Assembly: GCF_025506355.1 (NCBI RefSeq)
Contig: NZ_JANZYP010000025.1
Span: forward strand, 1 to 64,000
Direction: 5' to 3'
From: Sphaerisporangium corydalis
GTDB lineage: Bacteria > Actinomycetota > Actinomycetes > Streptosporangiales > Streptosporangiaceae
DNA: 64,000 bases
The notes under the pieces are model-generated. The model ran no database searches. It worked only from the letters and a program-made list of their open reading frames with translations, and was not told the DNA's origin. Position 1 is the first letter of the stretch. Every line of letters begins with the position of its first letter. Positions 63,197-64,000 of this stretch are shown here, in pieces. The position numbers were made by a program, and so were the translations under genes.

Positions 63197-64000
63197 TCAT
63201 CTGTATAAGGGAGGCCGGGGGGCTCGTGGTCGTTCTGGGATGGGGACCGACAGGCCGTATCGGGACCAGAGCAGGCGTTGCATGAGCAGGGTCAGCGTGC
63301 CGGCCACGACCATGCCGGCGATGTTGACGGCCAGCTGGAGGGCGGAGGCGCCGACGTCGTCCCAGGCGCCCAGGGCCATGGCGACGGAGGCGTACCCGGC
63401 GGCCGGGACCGTGGTGACGGAGATGAAGACGCCGACCAGGGCCGACGACTTGCCCGCGGTGATCGACAGCACCCCGGCGGCGCCCGCGAGCAATGCCACG
63501 ATGAAGGACCATTTGTCGGGCTTGACGATGAACTCGACCTCTCGGTGTCCGGCGAGTATGCCCGCGTCGATCCAGCCCAGCCAGTGCGACACCAGGGCGA
63601 AGGCGAAAGTGATCGCGATCGCGACGCCGAACCCGATCGCCAGGGCCCGGAGCGCCTTGCCGATCAACGCGGGGCGGCGGTGCAGCAAGCCGAAGCAGAT
63701 GGCCGCGATCGCGCCGAACTCCGGACCGAGCACCATCGCGCCCACGATCAGGATGGGCGAGGCGACCACCACGCCGATCGCGGCGATCTGGGTGGCGATG
63801 GCGAGGAAGGCCAGGAACGCCCAGCTGATCTGCGAGTCGGCGTCCACGCGCCGGGCCAGGTCCTCCCAGACGACGGCGTCCTCCCCCGAGCCCGGGGCCT
63901 CCTCCTTGGCCCGTTCGGCGACGTCGGACAACGACAGGTCCACGGCCTCGACCGCGATCGACCCGGTCGAGGGCAGGCCCAAATCGGTCAGGCGTTCGAT
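63197..64000 (-). CDS. DUF389 membrane protein (partial, cut by window edge)
   Basis: The frame stays open to the edge of the window (…IERLTDLGLPSTGS). The visible 267 residues have about six TM segments with LVGAMVLGPEFGAIAAICFG-like GAMVLGPEFGAIAAICFGL and ITAGKSSALVGVFISVTTVP, the DUF389/TIGR00341 core. A TTG at 63982 lies inside the gene and is not the start; the N-terminal domain of the family is beyond the edge. Confidence 0.88.
   Translation of the reverse strand: MERLTDLGLPSTGSIAVEAVDLSLSDVAERAKEEAPGSGEDAVVWEDLARRVDADSQISWAFLAFLAIATQIAAIGVVVASPILIVGAMVLGPEFGAIAAICFGLLHRRPALIGKALRALAIGFGVAIAITFAFALVSHWLGWIDAGILAGHREVEFIVKPDKWSFIVALLAGAAGVLSITAGKSSALVGVFISVTTVPAAGYASVAMALGAWDDVGASALQLAVNIAGMVVAGTLTLLMQRLLWSRYGLSVPIPERPRAPRPPLYR

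Overview
The window is chromosomal DNA of a high-GC actinomycete. The evidence is G+C-rich codon use throughout, many GTG and TTG starts, frequent 4-nt ATGA/GTGA overlaps, probable leaderless starts, an AfsR/SARP-type regulator, XRE-DUF5753/DUF397 pairs, a mycothiol-type TIGR03086 protein and WXG100-like proteins. A Streptosporangiaceae-like source is my guess; the sequence alone does not fix the genus. I found no rRNA, tRNA, CRISPR array, intact insertion sequence or replication origin.

Layout. 0.4-5.1 kb: a large low-complexity protein divergent from a DinG-type helicase. 5.2-9.3 kb: a tightly packed minus-strand shikimate cluster (aroC, aroK, aroB, aroQ) ending in an SGNH hydrolase; a prepilin-peptidase-like protein follows. 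10-12.8 kb: SseB-like protein, a cyanuric acid/barbiturate ring-opening amidohydrolase and carbamate kinase. 13-21 kb: membrane proteins, a DapC-like aminotransferase, a Phd/Doc-like toxin-antitoxin pair, a nitrilase-family amidase, a pair of conserved unknowns, an acyl-CoA carboxyltransferase and a CaiB/BaiF CoA-transferase. 21-28 kb: an accessory-looking stretch with a 50-aa protein missed by length cut-offs, a DUF2786 protein that seems to use a CTG start, a 655-aa unknown, a WXG100-like protein and two duplicated lipoproteins. 28-41 kb: proline iminopeptidase, DUF1906 wall-hydrolase-like protein, the hyuA/hyuB oxoprolinase-type operon with in-gene repeat expansions, thymidine kinase and a CoxG-like protein. 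41-51 kb: AfsR-like regulator, an operon coding for a Crp/Fnr regulator, a nucleotidyl-cyclase-like protein and a TPR protein, a polysaccharide deacetylase and cydAB behind a double palindromic operator. 52-57 kb: a nucleobase (NCS2) permease with a three-subunit molybdenum hydroxylase. 57-63 kb: a decayed accessory region carrying six copies of a ~120-bp palindromic repeat among XRE/DUF397/DUF6879 genes and gene fragments. The right edge cuts a DUF389 membrane protein.

How genes may work together. The aro genes supply chorismate. The NCS2 permease plus molybdenum hydroxylase (52-57 kb) and the ring-opening amidohydrolase plus carbamate kinase (10.7-12.8 kb) could form two separated parts of one oxidative pyrimidine route (uptake, hydroxylation to barbiturate, ring opening, carbamoyl-phosphate use); this is inference. 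The Crp-cyclase-TPR operon looks like a compact cyclic-nucleotide or nucleotide-sensing unit and is the best candidate in the window for an undescribed system, together with the palindromic repeat family that fuses to and terminates small genes.
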